Below, piece by piece: positions 8,302-15,868 of a stretch of DNA of 37,609 nt. Origin of the DNA: a virus. The notes below the pieces were generated by a model, which ran no database searches, was not told where the DNA came from, and saw nothing but the letters and a program-made list of their open reading frames with translations. The translations under genes and the position numbers were made by a program. Position 1 is the stretch's first letter, and each line of letters starts with the position of its first letter. The stretch spans positions 1 through 37,609 of the IMG/VR virus record IMGVR_UViG_3300031250_000004, one strand, 5' to 3'.

Positions 8302-10795
8302 CGAAAACCCCATGGTTTGCGCGACCACTGCGATCCGGGATGCGTTGCTCAACGATCCGGCATACAAAGTGGCTGGTTTGAGCGTTAGAGTTGGCGACCA
8401 GTTATGGTGGCTAAATAACGATCTCAGCTCTTGGTCAGTCGCTTCTATTGTAACGTCAACATCAGTTGGAATAAATCAAACCACCCTAGCCGGTGGCACC
8501 ATTGGGCTTACCTATACCCAAAGAATTACGATAAGCGGCGGCGTAGCACCCCTCACGTTCGCTGCTTCCGGACTACCTGCGGGTCTCAGCATCAACGCAT
8601 CAACCGGAATCATCAGCGGCACCCCGACGGCGCGAAATAACGGCTCGGTCGCAGTCACGGTAACTGACAGCGCCGGAACTAAATTCAGTCGAGGGCTTCC
8701 ACTGCAAGTCGGCGTGTATTCCGACAAGGTCAAGGCTTTGTTTGGCTCATCGCTGATCGGGTACTGGCAGCTCGCTGAGGCCTCTGGCGCTGCTATTGAT
8801 AGCAGTCCAACCGTGAGCAACGGAACGCACACGAGCGTGACGCTAGGCCAACCAGGCATTGGCGATGGGCAAACTAGCGGCACATACACATCAGCACCGG
8901 TCTCCTTTACGAGCCTATTTTCCACTAAATTGCTAGCTGCATTCAATCCTTCTGAAATTTCAATGGGTTGTTGGGTAAAAGTAACTGATCCAGCATTTTG
9001 GTCTGCGACAACAAATCCAATTCTTATGCGATTTGGAAACAGTATTGGTTCAGAAGTGATTGACATTATCAAACAAGGATCTGGCCAATTAGTAGGTAGA
9101 TATTTTTCCGCCGGAAATACTTCAGCTGGAAGTCCAATTAACACATTAAATGGGACTAATTGGTTTCATGTAGCACTATCCTTTTCAGTCTCAAATAATC
9201 GAATAAGATTTTACTTAAATGGAGCATTATTACAAGAAGGTATTGCGACCACACCAATGGTTACACCAATCAATACAGCTCAATGTCATGTTGGCGCGAC
9301 TGGAGCTACAAGTACATGGCAAGGGTCTGTAGCGCATGCATTTGTAATGAATCGAGAAGTAACGCCGTTAGAAGTGCAACAACTAGCTCTTATCCAGCCT
9401 GGTATATGGACCATCGAAGGAACTGTACTAGAAGCTAGCTACCCGGATGAAGACAGGTGGCTTGGTGAACCAAACATTATTCATGACAGCAATCCTATGA
9501 TTCTCAATGGCGATAATGTTTTTAAGTCATGGTTTACTCAAGCTGAAGCAAATTTTTTCATCGGCTATGCAGAAAGCTACGACGCTAAGAACTGGACTAA
9601 ATGGCCAATACCAGTATTAACGACAGCACTACGTCCGTCAGTATCCAAAATCGGATCTACATATTGGCTTGTTGGATACGGAGGAAACAATCTAGATTTG
9701 TACTCGTCACCGGATGGGATCCAATGGACACTATATCAGTCGAATATTATTTTGCCCAGTTTGGGGCAGTGGGACAGCGCCATCGCCGGCAATTCGATAA
9801 TCTGGCAAGAAAATGGGACGTGGTACTTGCTATACGACGCCTGCAATGTTGGAAGTGGCGGACTATATAAAATCGGACTCGCCACATCGCCCGACGGACA
9901 CACGTGGACTAAATACTCTGGTAACCCAGTAATATCAGGCGCTACTAGCGGTCCTAATATAGCTAGTGGAGCGGGTGGACCTTATATATACAAATCATCG
10001 TCTAATATTTACTATTGTTGGGCACAGTGTGGTCAAAATGGAAATAACGGACCTACTGACGTTGTACGTTTTTACTCTAATTCTCCACAAGGTCCTTGGT
10101 TACAATCAACTCAAGGAAATTCGTTAACGAGATACTCAGAAAATAGTGGAAGTCCTAACGCTGGCACTGGAGTAGGTCAAGTAGCTGATATATCACTATG
10201 TGAATACAACAAAAAAACCTACATGCTTTTTACTGCCATGCCTGATCAAAACTCACTTCATATTGAATTAGCAATTTCCAATCTAACTCTAGAACAAATC
10301 GTTACTACAAATGAAGGCAACGGACAGATAAACACATACGATTGGCTTCCAAATGGAAGTTTTGAAATTGTAGGTGCAAGTTCAACTTATCAGTATTGGA
10401 CCGATAACGCAGATGATGGTGTTATTACACGAACTTTAGTACCGTCTGAAGTAGTTAAAAATAGTAGTCGCATAGCCGCATGTAAATTGTTAGCCGGAAC
10501 TAAGTTTGATACTAAAACGTCTCAATTAGTTCTAGGACTTATACCAGATCGAACTTATACATTTAACGGAAATGCTCGTGGTGACGGTATGAATGCTGGC
10601 CGTATCCGTATACAAGATACTGCATCAGTAGACTTAATCGCATGGCCAACAACTCTTACTTCTGGAGTCGAATACCAATACTTCAGCATAACATTCATTG
10701 CTCCTGCTAATGGTCAGGTATCCGTGTCCTGCTATTGCCCAGCAGTTTCGGGCGGCACCTCCTACTTTGATGACCTGTCCTTGAGGCTAGCATGA
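8279..10795 (+). CDS. Multidomain receptor-binding tail protein: Ig-like, LamG-like, GH43/GH130-type propeller, C-terminal CBM-like
   Basis: An 838-residue protein with ATG 8279 behind GGGAGGA. Residues 1-60 are probably a virion anchor. Residues ~62-145 match a putative Ig (He_PIG) repeat, with the phrase GLPAGLSINASTGIISGTP. Residues ~150-370 look like a LamG/concanavalin-type domain (LIGYWQLAEASGA; WFHVALSFS; RFYLNGALLQEG). Residues ~380-690 have repeated Trp/Asp-rich blades (LYSSPDGIQWT, LATSPDGHTWTKYSGNPV, GGPYIYKSS) characteristic of five-bladed GH43/GH130-like propellers. Residues ~690-838 resemble a carbohydrate-binding jelly roll (LPNGSFEI ... YFDDLSL). It probably binds and possibly cleaves host polysaccharide. 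Catalytic residues were not assigned. From about 8930 onward the DNA is clearly AT-rich with different codon choice. Confidence 0.85.
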   Translation: MPLPIYTDENPMVCATTAIRDALLNDPAYKVAGLSVRVGDQLWWLNNDLSSWSVASIVTSTSVGINQTTLAGGTIGLTYTQRITISGGVAPLTFAASGLPAGLSINASTGIISGTPTARNNGSVAVTVTDSAGTKFSRGLPLQVGVYSDKVKALFGSSLIGYWQLAEASGAAIDSSPTVSNGTHTSVTLGQPGIGDGQTSGTYTSAPVSFTSLFSTKLLAAFNPSEISMGCWVKVTDPAFWSATTNPILMRFGNSIGSEVIDIIKQGSGQLVGRYFSAGNTSAGSPINTLNGTNWFHVALSFSVSNNRIRFYLNGALLQEGIATTPMVTPINTAQCHVGATGATSTWQGSVAHAFVMNREVTPLEVQQLALIQPGIWTIEGTVLEASYPDEDRWLGEPNIIHDSNPMILNGDNVFKSWFTQAEANFFIGYAESYDAKNWTKWPIPVLTTALRPSVSKIGSTYWLVGYGGNNLDLYSSPDGIQWTLYQSNIILPSLGQWDSAIAGNSIIWQENGTWYLLYDACNVGSGGLYKIGLATSPDGHTWTKYSGNPVISGATSGPNIASGAGGPYIYKSSSNIYYCWAQCGQNGNNGPTDVVRFYSNSPQGPWLQSTQGNSLTRYSENSGSPNAGTGVGQVADISLCEYNKKTYMLFTAMPDQNSLHIELAISNLTLEQIVTTNEGNGQINTYDWLPNGSFEIVGASSTYQYWTDNADDGVITRTLVPSEVVKNSSRIAACKLLAGTKFDTKTSQLVLGLIPDRTYTFNGNARGDGMNAGRIRIQDTASVDLIAWPTTLTSGVEYQYFSITFIAPANGQVSVSCYCPAVSGGTSYFDDLSLRLA

Positions 10796-11322
10796 ACAAC
10801 CAGCACGACACCGACCCCACCGAACTCACTCCCCCCGATGGCAACAGTATTTTACCACCTGACGCTTCGCATTCGCAGGTGATTCACGCTATCAACCGAC
10901 ACGACAGCGTTCAAAAAAAGACCTTTGACGCGGTGATGAGCATTCACGCCGGGCTGGTTGCCAGCGGGATGTGCCCGCACCCGGACCAGAAATGCGCAGC
11001 GCTCGAGATGGCTGGCACCGCCTCCATCGGTGTTGCCGAGCTGCATGGCTTGAGACGGCGCGACAACCGTTGGATGATGTTCGTCGGCATTATCATCGGT
11101 GGTTTGACTGCATTCTGCGGGGCTTGGTTGTCACGCAACACAACCGAAGCGGCGGCGGCCGTTGCTGCCAAGGTTGCTGTTGATGCGGCAAAAGAAGAGG
11201 TGCAGAAGTCGCAGAAGACAACGGCGGACATTGCATTTGCTGCCGGGCGTGACGGAGCGGAACTGGGCGTGCGAGCGGGTCTAGCAGCACGCAACCCACA
11301 ACCGCTCGTGGTTACCAAGTAG
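10792..11322 (+). CDS. Single-TM protein at the end of the tail operon
   Basis: A 176-residue protein whose ATG 10792 overlaps the upstream TGA (ATGA). The N-terminal ~90 residues are soluble, with a CPHPDQKC motif near residues 60-68. Residues ~98-116 form one hydrophobic segment (MMFVGIIIGGLTAFCGAWL) after a basic RRRDNR. The rest is an Ala/Lys/Glu helix (VAAKVAVDAAKEEVQKSQ). A small membrane protein after tail genes could be a holin- or spanin-like lysis protein, but the topology alone does not prove it and a separate lysis block exists at 24.8-27.4 kb. Its stop lies just before the hairpin at 11333. Confidence 0.65.
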   Translation: MNNQHDTDPTELTPPDGNSILPPDASHSQVIHAINRHDSVQKKTFDAVMSIHAGLVASGMCPHPDQKCAALEMAGTASIGVAELHGLRRRDNRWMMFVGIIIGGLTAFCGAWLSRNTTEAAAAVAAKVAVDAAKEEVQKSQKTTADIAFAAGRDGAELGVRAGLAARNPQPLVVTK

Positions 11323-11332
11323 CGCACAAAAC

Positions 11333-11364
11333 AACGCCCCGAAGTCGTTTCACTTCAGGGCGTT
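11333..11364 (-). terminator. Hairpin terminator between convergent operons
   Basis: A 13-base arm (11333-11345) pairs with 11352-11364 with one mismatch, and the loop is 6 bases. Read on the minus strand the stem is followed by GTTTTGT, a U-rich tail, so it best serves as terminator of the leftward operon. On the plus strand no U run follows, though it may still stop or protect the tail transcript. Confidence 0.75.
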
Positions 11365-11405
11365 GAGCGCATCAGCTGTCAGTGGGGATTGATTGCTGAC
11401 GCGCC

Positions 11406-11600
11406 TTAGTCTCTCCCCGGGCAAACAACGGTCTTGCGGATCGCCTCGCGCAGTATATCGGTTTGCCTCATCTCGCAGGCTATGAGACTTCCTGCGGCTA
11501 TCAATGCTTCAATCGACGCCCGTAGCCAGTCGCCTTGCCGCGTCAATATCACGGCGCTCTGCAGTTGATTCAACACTTCTTGTTTCTTGGATTCTTCCAT
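11406..11600 (-). CDS. Small hypothetical protein, last gene of the leftward operon
   Basis: A 64-residue protein. Its ATG (11600-11598) overlaps the TGA of the upstream gene, so translation is probably coupled. The sequence is a predicted helical protein (NQLQSAVILTRQGDWLRASIE) with a moderately hydrophobic middle (ALIAAGSLIACEM), too short and amphipathic to call a membrane segment. No family recognised. It ends about 40 bases before the terminator hairpin. The position after nuclease/recombination genes suggests an accessory early function, without evidence for which. Confidence 0.6.
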   Translation of the reverse strand: MEESKKQEVLNQLQSAVILTRQGDWLRASIEALIAAGSLIACEMRQTDILREAIRKTVVCPGRD

Positions 11601-12007
11601 CAGTCTTCTCCCGGTTCGCGTTGTTTCGGTTGCTCTTGAGTTGCTGGAGCCGATTGCTGACGACTCTTAGGGTACACGGCATCAATGACGGTCATCGAAA
11701 AAACCTTCCCGCCTTTGGGACTTTGCGCCATTTGCACCGTGATTTTCAGAGCGCAACCGATAACGTCCTTGTTTGCCTTCGTGCCCAGCTTGTAGGCGAT
11801 GAATATTCGAGCGCTGTTCTTCAGAAACATCTTGCGCTTGTCACCCTTGCAAATGAAGTAGGGGCGCTCGTCGCCTCCGCCCGGGGGCGTCCCGGTACCG
11901 ACCGATTCAATCACGACCTGCTTAGTTGTCGGCTGCATGCGGTCGTCCAGGAAATCGAGGGCGCCCCAACACTCACGGTGTTGTTCGGCTAGGAACGATT
12001 CGTTCAT
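11600..12007 (-). CDS. Hypothetical protein of the recombination operon
   Basis: A 135-residue protein with ATG at 12007-12005 overlapping the previous TGA. The central part (FICKGDKRKMFLKNSARIF; IGCALKITVQM; GKVFSMTVIDAVYP) shows alternating strands and basic residues that would fit a small beta-barrel such as an OB fold. The last ~25 residues are Gln/Pro/Glu-rich and acidic, reminiscent of single-strand DNA-binding protein tails. This comparison is only suggestive: I do not recognise a family. Its place two genes after a RecE-type exonuclease makes an annealing or ssDNA-binding role worth testing. Confidence 0.65.
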   Translation of the reverse strand: MNESFLAEQHRECWGALDFLDDRMQPTTKQVVIESVGTGTPPGGGDERPYFICKGDKRKMFLKNSARIFIAYKLGTKANKDVIGCALKITVQMAQSPKGGKVFSMTVIDAVYPKSRQQSAPATQEQPKQREPGED

Positions 12008-12243
12008 AACGGCTCCAGTGAGTCGGCTGAGTCAGGTTCTGTAACTGGTAGTGGCATCTGCACTAGACGTGGTGGCCTAGGATACGAGCACCGGCAAACC
12101 TTAGCCCATGCCTTGGCGTGTTTTAGTACCTCGATCAACTCGTCAATATTTTCCGGATCAATATCGACACTTGATCCGTATTTTGCGCCGATCTCAATTA
12201 CGAATTCTGAACTGACTCTAACCTCTGGCAATTGGCTTTTCAT
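12004..12243 (-). CDS. Hypothetical 79-residue protein
   Basis: The start is taken at ATG 12243-12241 because it overlaps the TGA of the exonuclease gene (12242-12240), the same ATGA arrangement used throughout this operon. A longer upstream start would overlap the exonuclease by about 70 bases. The protein begins MKSQLPEVRVSSEF, has an acidic helical centre (DPENIDELIEVLKHAKAWAK), and ends in a Pro-rich tail with two cysteines before it. No family recognised. Confidence 0.6.
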   Translation of the reverse strand: MKSQLPEVRVSSEFVIEIGAKYGSSVDIDPENIDELIEVLKHAKAWAKVCRCSYPRPPRLVQMPLPVTEPDSADSLEPL

Positions 12244-13127
12244 ACAAACGACTCTCCTTTCGGCAACGGCTCGCCGCCGAACCGTGCTACTGCACGCTCC
12301 ATATCCCACGTGCTAGCCTCGACGACATGAGTTGCACCGGGCTCCACATACTCTCGCCACACGTTCGTCGCGAGGCATTCAGCCCATCTACGTTGTGCAT
12401 ACTGCCACTTCATCTTTCCGATCATGGCCGCTTCGTGTGACAGTCGCGCCGGGGTAATGCAGTACGGTTCGGACGTTTCACAAAAAAGCAGAGTGAAATC
12501 GTCCTGGCCATCGGAGTCAACGGAAACCAGCTCGCGAATCGCCTCCGTGTAAGCTGCGTGCTGAATGTCGTAGCCCATTGATTTTACCTGACGGTCGATA
12601 AAGTCGGGGTGTGCACATTCGGTGAACTTCAGATCGAGAGCTTTCGGTCCCTCGATATTATCGATTCTCGCTTTGCACTGGCACCCATTTTTCGACCAGA
12701 ACATAGCAACTTCGCAGTGTTCTGGCTCGAACCAGATGCCTATGTGTCGCAACTTCTCGCGGATGATTTGAGCCGAGCTGACGAGTGATCCTTGCTCGCC
12801 GTACTCCTTATTTTTGAGCGGAATCACACCGCGTGCAATTGCTTCGTCACGACGTTCCCGAGCCAACTTGGTCTTGTAGTCGTCGAACGGTATCAGCTCA
12901 ACCTCGGGCAGTGGCTTACCGAGCATCAGTGCGTGGCAGATGGTACCGACGTCCATCGCGTGAGTTGTGCGGAATGGTTTGCCACCAAGCCTAGGGTGCG
13001 CATCGCGAGCGTGACGTTCGGACTGGCTGACAAGTATCTTTGCGATCGACTGCGAGAGTGATGGTGTCTCGCAGGGGTCGGCGCGGTATTTGTCCTCAGG
13101 ATAGTTGTATGAAATGCAGTGCATCAT
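12240..13127 (-). CDS. RecE-like PDDEXK exonuclease (exonuclease VIII family, DUF3799-type)
   Basis: A 295-residue protein. The start at 13127 (ATGATG) overlaps the upstream TGA. Family hallmarks: GTICHALMLG at 61-70 with His65, Glu139 (HCEVAMF), KARID with Asp156, then DLK with Asp165 and Lys167, and Gln189-x3-Tyr193 (IQHAAYTEA). This is the His/Glu/Asp/Asp-x-Lys/Gln-Tyr order of RecE/lambda-exonuclease-like PDDEXK nucleases. Such enzymes resect double-strand ends 5' to 3' to give 3' overhangs for single-strand annealing. The usual RecT/Beta partner is not recognisable beside it; the 11600 gene is the only candidate of similar context. The leftward operon is probably early. Confidence 0.85.
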   Translation of the reverse strand: MMHCISYNYPEDKYRADPCETPSLSQSIAKILVSQSERHARDAHPRLGGKPFRTTHAMDVGTICHALMLGKPLPEVELIPFDDYKTKLARERRDEAIARGVIPLKNKEYGEQGSLVSSAQIIREKLRHIGIWFEPEHCEVAMFWSKNGCQCKARIDNIEGPKALDLKFTECAHPDFIDRQVKSMGYDIQHAAYTEAIRELVSVDSDGQDDFTLLFCETSEPYCITPARLSHEAAMIGKMKWQYAQRRWAECLATNVWREYVEPGATHVVEASTWDMERAVARFGGEPLPKGESFV

Positions 13128-13654
13128 GTGACAGTCTCCAATCGCAACAGAGCCTCGCGACAATCGGCGATCTGTTGTTTGCGAGCTTCGGTCCAGCGAG
13201 AAGCAGCGAAAGCAGCAGCATTAGCAGCATCAGCAGCAGCATTAGCAGCATCAGCAGCAGCATTAGCAGCATCAGCATTAGCAGCCCAGCGAGCAGCGTT
13301 AGCAGCACCATCAGCAGCATCAGCAGCGTTAGCAGTAGCCCAGCGAGCAGCAGCAGCAGCATCAGCAGCATTAGTAGCAGCAGCATTAGCAGCCCAGCGA
13401 GCAGTGTTAGCAGCAGCATCAGCAGCAGCAGCAGCAGCAGCGGCATCAGCAGCCCACTTGTGTGCTAGAGCAATGAGAGCATGACGGTCGTAGCGCGCCA
13501 AGACATTACACGCTCCCCAAATGCGATCAACATCTGGAATTTCGAGGTCAATCAGCTGAATCGGCGTCAGTCCTGAATCTGGAACGAGCTCAGCAATGCG
13601 CTCGTCTTTGTAGCACGCGTTCCAATTGCGCAGTAGTTGTCGGGTGATGATCAT
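13124..13654 (-). CDS. Alanine-rich heptad-repeat protein, first gene of the leftward operon
   Basis: A 176-residue protein with ATG at 13654-13652 and a good GGAG ribosome site 7 bases upstream. Residues 1-65 are an ordinary globular N-terminus (WNACYKDERIAEL; LTPIQLIDLEIPDVDRIWG) of a type seen in many phage proteins ahead of Ala-rich repeats. Residues ~68-155 are almost only Ala with Asp/Asn/Thr and recurring Lys/Arg-Trp pairs, including three DAANAAA heptads. The last ~20 residues are charged (RWTEARKQQIADCREALL). This should form a long single helix or alanine coiled coil. Function is unknown. Other frames of the repeat are also open but lack start signals and globular ends. Confidence 0.75.
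   Translation of the reverse strand: MIITRQLLRNWNACYKDERIAELVPDSGLTPIQLIDLEIPDVDRIWGACNVLARYDRHALIALAHKWAADAAAAAAAADAAANTARWAANAAATNAADAAAAARWATANAADAADGAANAARWAANADAANAAADAANAAADAANAAAFAASRWTEARKQQIADCREALLRLETVT
13211..13273. repeat. Three perfect 21-bp tandem repeats
   Basis: Units 13211-13231, 13232-13252 and 13253-13273 are identical and encode, on the minus strand, a seven-residue DAANAAA unit. They lie in a larger imperfect GCA/GCT-type triplet tract (about 13200-13455). Because the unit is 21 bases, expansion or loss keeps frame. Confidence 0.9.
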
Positions 13655-13707
13655 ATCGTGTACTCCTATCGACGCAAAACTGCGCCGGTGTCCTCACTGA
13701 TATTTGC

Positions 13708-13736
13708 AGCATGGGGCAGCGGTTTGCGGCGGTCAA
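13708..13736 (-). promoter_or_regulatory. Promoter candidate for the leftward operon
   Basis: On the minus strand TTGACC (13736-13731), a 17-base spacer and CATGCT (13713-13708) precede the 13654 start by about 55 bases. The -10 resembles the CATACT of the two cassette promoters. The region is AT-richer than its surroundings. The call is based on motifs only. Confidence 0.5.
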
Positions 13737-13748
13737 GTAAAAAAGTGA

Positions 13749-13777
13749 TTGACAGCGTGGAGCCGGCGGCACACCAT
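13749..13777 (+). promoter_or_regulatory. Promoter candidate for the rightward early operon
   Basis: A perfect TTGACA (13749-13754), a 17-base spacer and CACCAT (13772-13777) are followed by ATG only 8 bases later (13786). The expected transcript start nearly coincides with the start codon, so the mRNA may be leaderless. The two divergent -35 boxes form a GTCAA-N14-TTGAC dyad around an A-rich centre, a possible operator. Confidence 0.5.
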
Positions 13778-13785
13778 TGTCAGCC

Positions 13786-13995
13786 ATGGGACAAATGACG
13801 CAAGGTTCCGAGCTACTACGTGACGCAGTAAATCAACGCGGGGGACTGCGCGCATGCGCCAGGTGGCTCGGGGTACCGTGGAGCACGTTGGGCAGACATG
13901 TGCGGTCTGAGCACCCACCGGACTATCGCTATCGGATGCTTTACGCAAAACGGCTCAAGGTTCGCGCGGCTGCATTTGACGAGGTGGTGTGGTGA
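13786..13995 (+). CDS. Small helix-turn-helix DNA-binding protein (Cro/YdaS-like)
   Basis: A 69-residue protein, first gene of the rightward operon and facing the leftward operon across a shared promoter region. Residues ~11-40 (LRDAVNQRGGLRACARWLGV, then PWSTLGRHV) fit a helix-turn-helix: helix, GVPWST turn, recognition helix. A basic C-terminal helix (YAKRLKVRAAAF) follows. This organisation suits a Cro-type regulator of the divergent promoters. I see no partner repressor gene. The ATG has no Shine-Dalgarno; a second ATG at 13795 is possible. The stop overlaps the next start (GTGA). Confidence 0.65.
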   Translation: MGQMTQGSELLRDAVNQRGGLRACARWLGVPWSTLGRHVRSEHPPDYRYRMLYAKRLKVRAAAFDEVVW

Positions 13996-14195
13996 CGTCG
14001 AATGCAATTCGCAAGCATCAATTTATCAAAAACGCTGGCGCGGAGAACTATCATCCAAAATGGTCAGTGCGCCGTTGCGAGTCGCGAGTTGCGGTGAGAA
14101 TTTGGTGCACCGAAATGAGTGCATTGGATTGCCTAGAATTGGCTGCTGCTTGCTTGAGTACTGCGGAACAAGCAAAGATATGGGGACGCAAATGA
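13992..14195 (+). CDS. Hypothetical 67-residue protein
   Basis: The start at GTG 13992 overlaps the upstream TGA, and the stop overlaps the next ATG (14192-14195, ATGA), so it is flanked by coupling signals on both sides. The N-terminus is basic (SNAIRKHQFIKNAG) and the C-terminus is an Ala-rich helix (ALDCLELAAACLSTAEQAK). No family recognised. Confidence 0.5.
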   Translation: MTSNAIRKHQFIKNAGAENYHPKWSVRRCESRVAVRIWCTEMSALDCLELAAACLSTAEQAKIWGRK

Positions 14196-14539
14196 CCAAT
14201 CGTCGCGTACTGCATGCGCTACTAACTATGGAGCTCGACCTACCAACGTTCGATCCGGAGGTAGACGCCTGGTGTTTTGCGCACGGGCTCACGGTATACG
14301 CCGACGAAGGGCGCGGACCATTATCGCTCACCACTACCGGCAAAAACCTGCTCAACAACACGAGTCAACATTTCAGCCTCGCACTGCAGAACTTTCACGA
14401 CTCGGGACAACTCAACGTAAAGGACGCCAATGGCACGAACAAAGAAAACAACGACGACGCCCACGAACAAAAACGAGACGGCGGCAAAGGTAAAGCTACC
14501 AAGGGCCGTAAAAAAGGAAACTCTAGTGGTGAGCTCTGA
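14192..14539 (+). CDS. Hypothetical 115-residue protein overlapping the next gene out of frame
   Basis: The ATG at 14192 overlaps the upstream TGA. The frame is open far upstream, but only this start shows a coupling signal. Residues 1-75 look globular (VLHALLTMELDLPTFDPEVD; AWCFAHGLTVYADEGRG). The last ~37 residues are strongly hydrophilic (Asn, Lys, Glu, Gly) and are encoded in the region shared with the next gene (14430-14539). No family recognised. The tail may be a by-product of the overlap. Confidence 0.5.
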   Translation: MTNRRVLHALLTMELDLPTFDPEVDAWCFAHGLTVYADEGRGPLSLTTTGKNLLNNTSQHFSLALQNFHDSGQLNVKDANGTNKENNDDAHEQKRDGGKGKATKGRKKGNSSGEL

Positions 14540-15116
14540 AGGGATAACCCTCGGCGAAGTTGCCGAAGCGAAGGCGAAAAAAACCAAGGGCCCCCCGCCA
14601 CCAAAGGACCCGAAAGTTGAGAACTTTGAACGCTTGTTGCCGTGCAATCTCACTGACGCCGAGTTGCTTGAGAAGTCTCAAGAGCGCTCATACATTGGGC
14701 AGCGCATCGATTCACTCACCGAAGCACGGGACAACTACATCAAAGAAGCGAAGACTGAAGTTGCGCGGCGCAATGACGAGATTCGCGGGCTCACTGCAAC
14801 GGACCGCTCGATTCGAATCAACATTGGGCAAGGCACGGTGGAACGTTTCACTCGTTGCCAACGCGTATTCGACTACCAAGCACGACCACAGCCAACGGTG
14901 CGTGAGTTGCGCATTGATACTTGCCCGCCGACGCAACTGAGTGAGCGCGCAATGGAGCCAGCTGAGATTGACGAAGGCGTAGGCACATGGGTGGGAACAG
15001 CGTTCGAAAAAGTTACGAAGACCGGTCCGTCACACACAGAGACCGACGATGAAATCATCGACGACACCATCCCGTTTGGCGAAGACTCCGACGAGCAGGA
15101 CATTGATTTCGAGTGA
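14430..15116 (+). CDS. Hypothetical 228-residue acidic-tailed protein
   Basis: ATG 14430 has AAAGGA 7 bases upstream, a clear start even though it lies 110 bases inside the preceding gene. Residues 1-55 are Lys/Thr-rich and basic, residues ~65-170 are helical and charged (LTDAELLEKSQERSYIGQRI; EARDNYIKEAKTEVARR), and residues 195-228 are strongly acidic (DDEIIDDTIPFGEDSDEQ). Four scattered cysteines do not form a clear zinc motif. The helical core resembles phage proteins that handle paired strands or replication factors in layout only; I cannot name it. It is followed after 24 bases by the DUF6948 gene. Confidence 0.7.
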   Translation: MARTKKTTTTPTNKNETAAKVKLPRAVKKETLVVSSEGITLGEVAEAKAKKTKGPPPPKDPKVENFERLLPCNLTDAELLEKSQERSYIGQRIDSLTEARDNYIKEAKTEVARRNDEIRGLTATDRSIRINIGQGTVERFTRCQRVFDYQARPQPTVRELRIDTCPPTQLSERAMEPAEIDEGVGTWVGTAFEKVTKTGPSHTETDDEIIDDTIPFGEDSDEQDIDFE

Positions 15117-15140
15117 GTTAGGATTGAAAGGATACCGATT

Positions 15141-15457
15141 ATGACTGCTAAAAATACTGTGGCAAAAAAGACTGTGGCAAAGAAACTGCCCTACGTGATC
15201 TTTCGCGGAACAGGCGCCGGAGTGCATGCGGGTGAACTCGTTTCGCGAAAAGGAACCGAGGTGGTGCTGAGAAATTCTAGGCGACTGTGGTACTGGAAGG
15301 GCGCAGCGTCGTTGAGCGAACTGAGCCAATTCGGGGTCAAGTCACCAGCAGAATGCAAATTCGGTGTTGTTATCACCGGCGATTCTACGCTACTAGGGGC
15401 ATGCGAAATCCTGCCTGTAACAAGCACCGCTCGGTTATCGATCGAAGGGGTACCAGA

Positions 15458-15470
<13 letters not shown>
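15141..15470 (+). CDS. DUF6948-domain protein
   Basis: A 109-residue protein with ATG 15141 and AAAGGA upstream. After a Lys/Ala-rich leader, residues ~18-95 match the DUF6948 pattern: YVIFRGTGAGVHAGEL, then a VVLRNSRRLWYWKGAASL core, then EC(K)F and an ACEILP phrase. The RR-L/I-WYW-GAASLSQL core is the family's signature. Function is not known in the family as far as I recall; it is common in phage early regions. The last codons overlap the start of the Gly-X repeat gene by 13 bases, so the two are translationally linked. Confidence 0.8.
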
Positions 15471-15859
<389 letters not shown>

Positions 15860-15868
15860 TTGAATCAC

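Noticed and set aside
9427-9442. 16-base match ACTAGAAGCTAGCTAC shared with 32279-32294
   Set aside because: Both encode LEASY in unrelated proteins. A chance 16-base match in a 37-kb genome is not rare enough to infer recombination.
12243-12309. Upstream extension of the 79-residue gene
   Set aside because: It would overlap the exonuclease gene by about 70 bases, while ATG 12243 gives the operon's usual ATGA overlap.
13040-13484. Plus-strand Ser/Ile-rich and Ala/Leu-rich frames opposite the alanine-repeat gene
   Set aside because: These are shadows of the triplet tract. The minus-strand gene has the ribosome site, coupling and globular ends.
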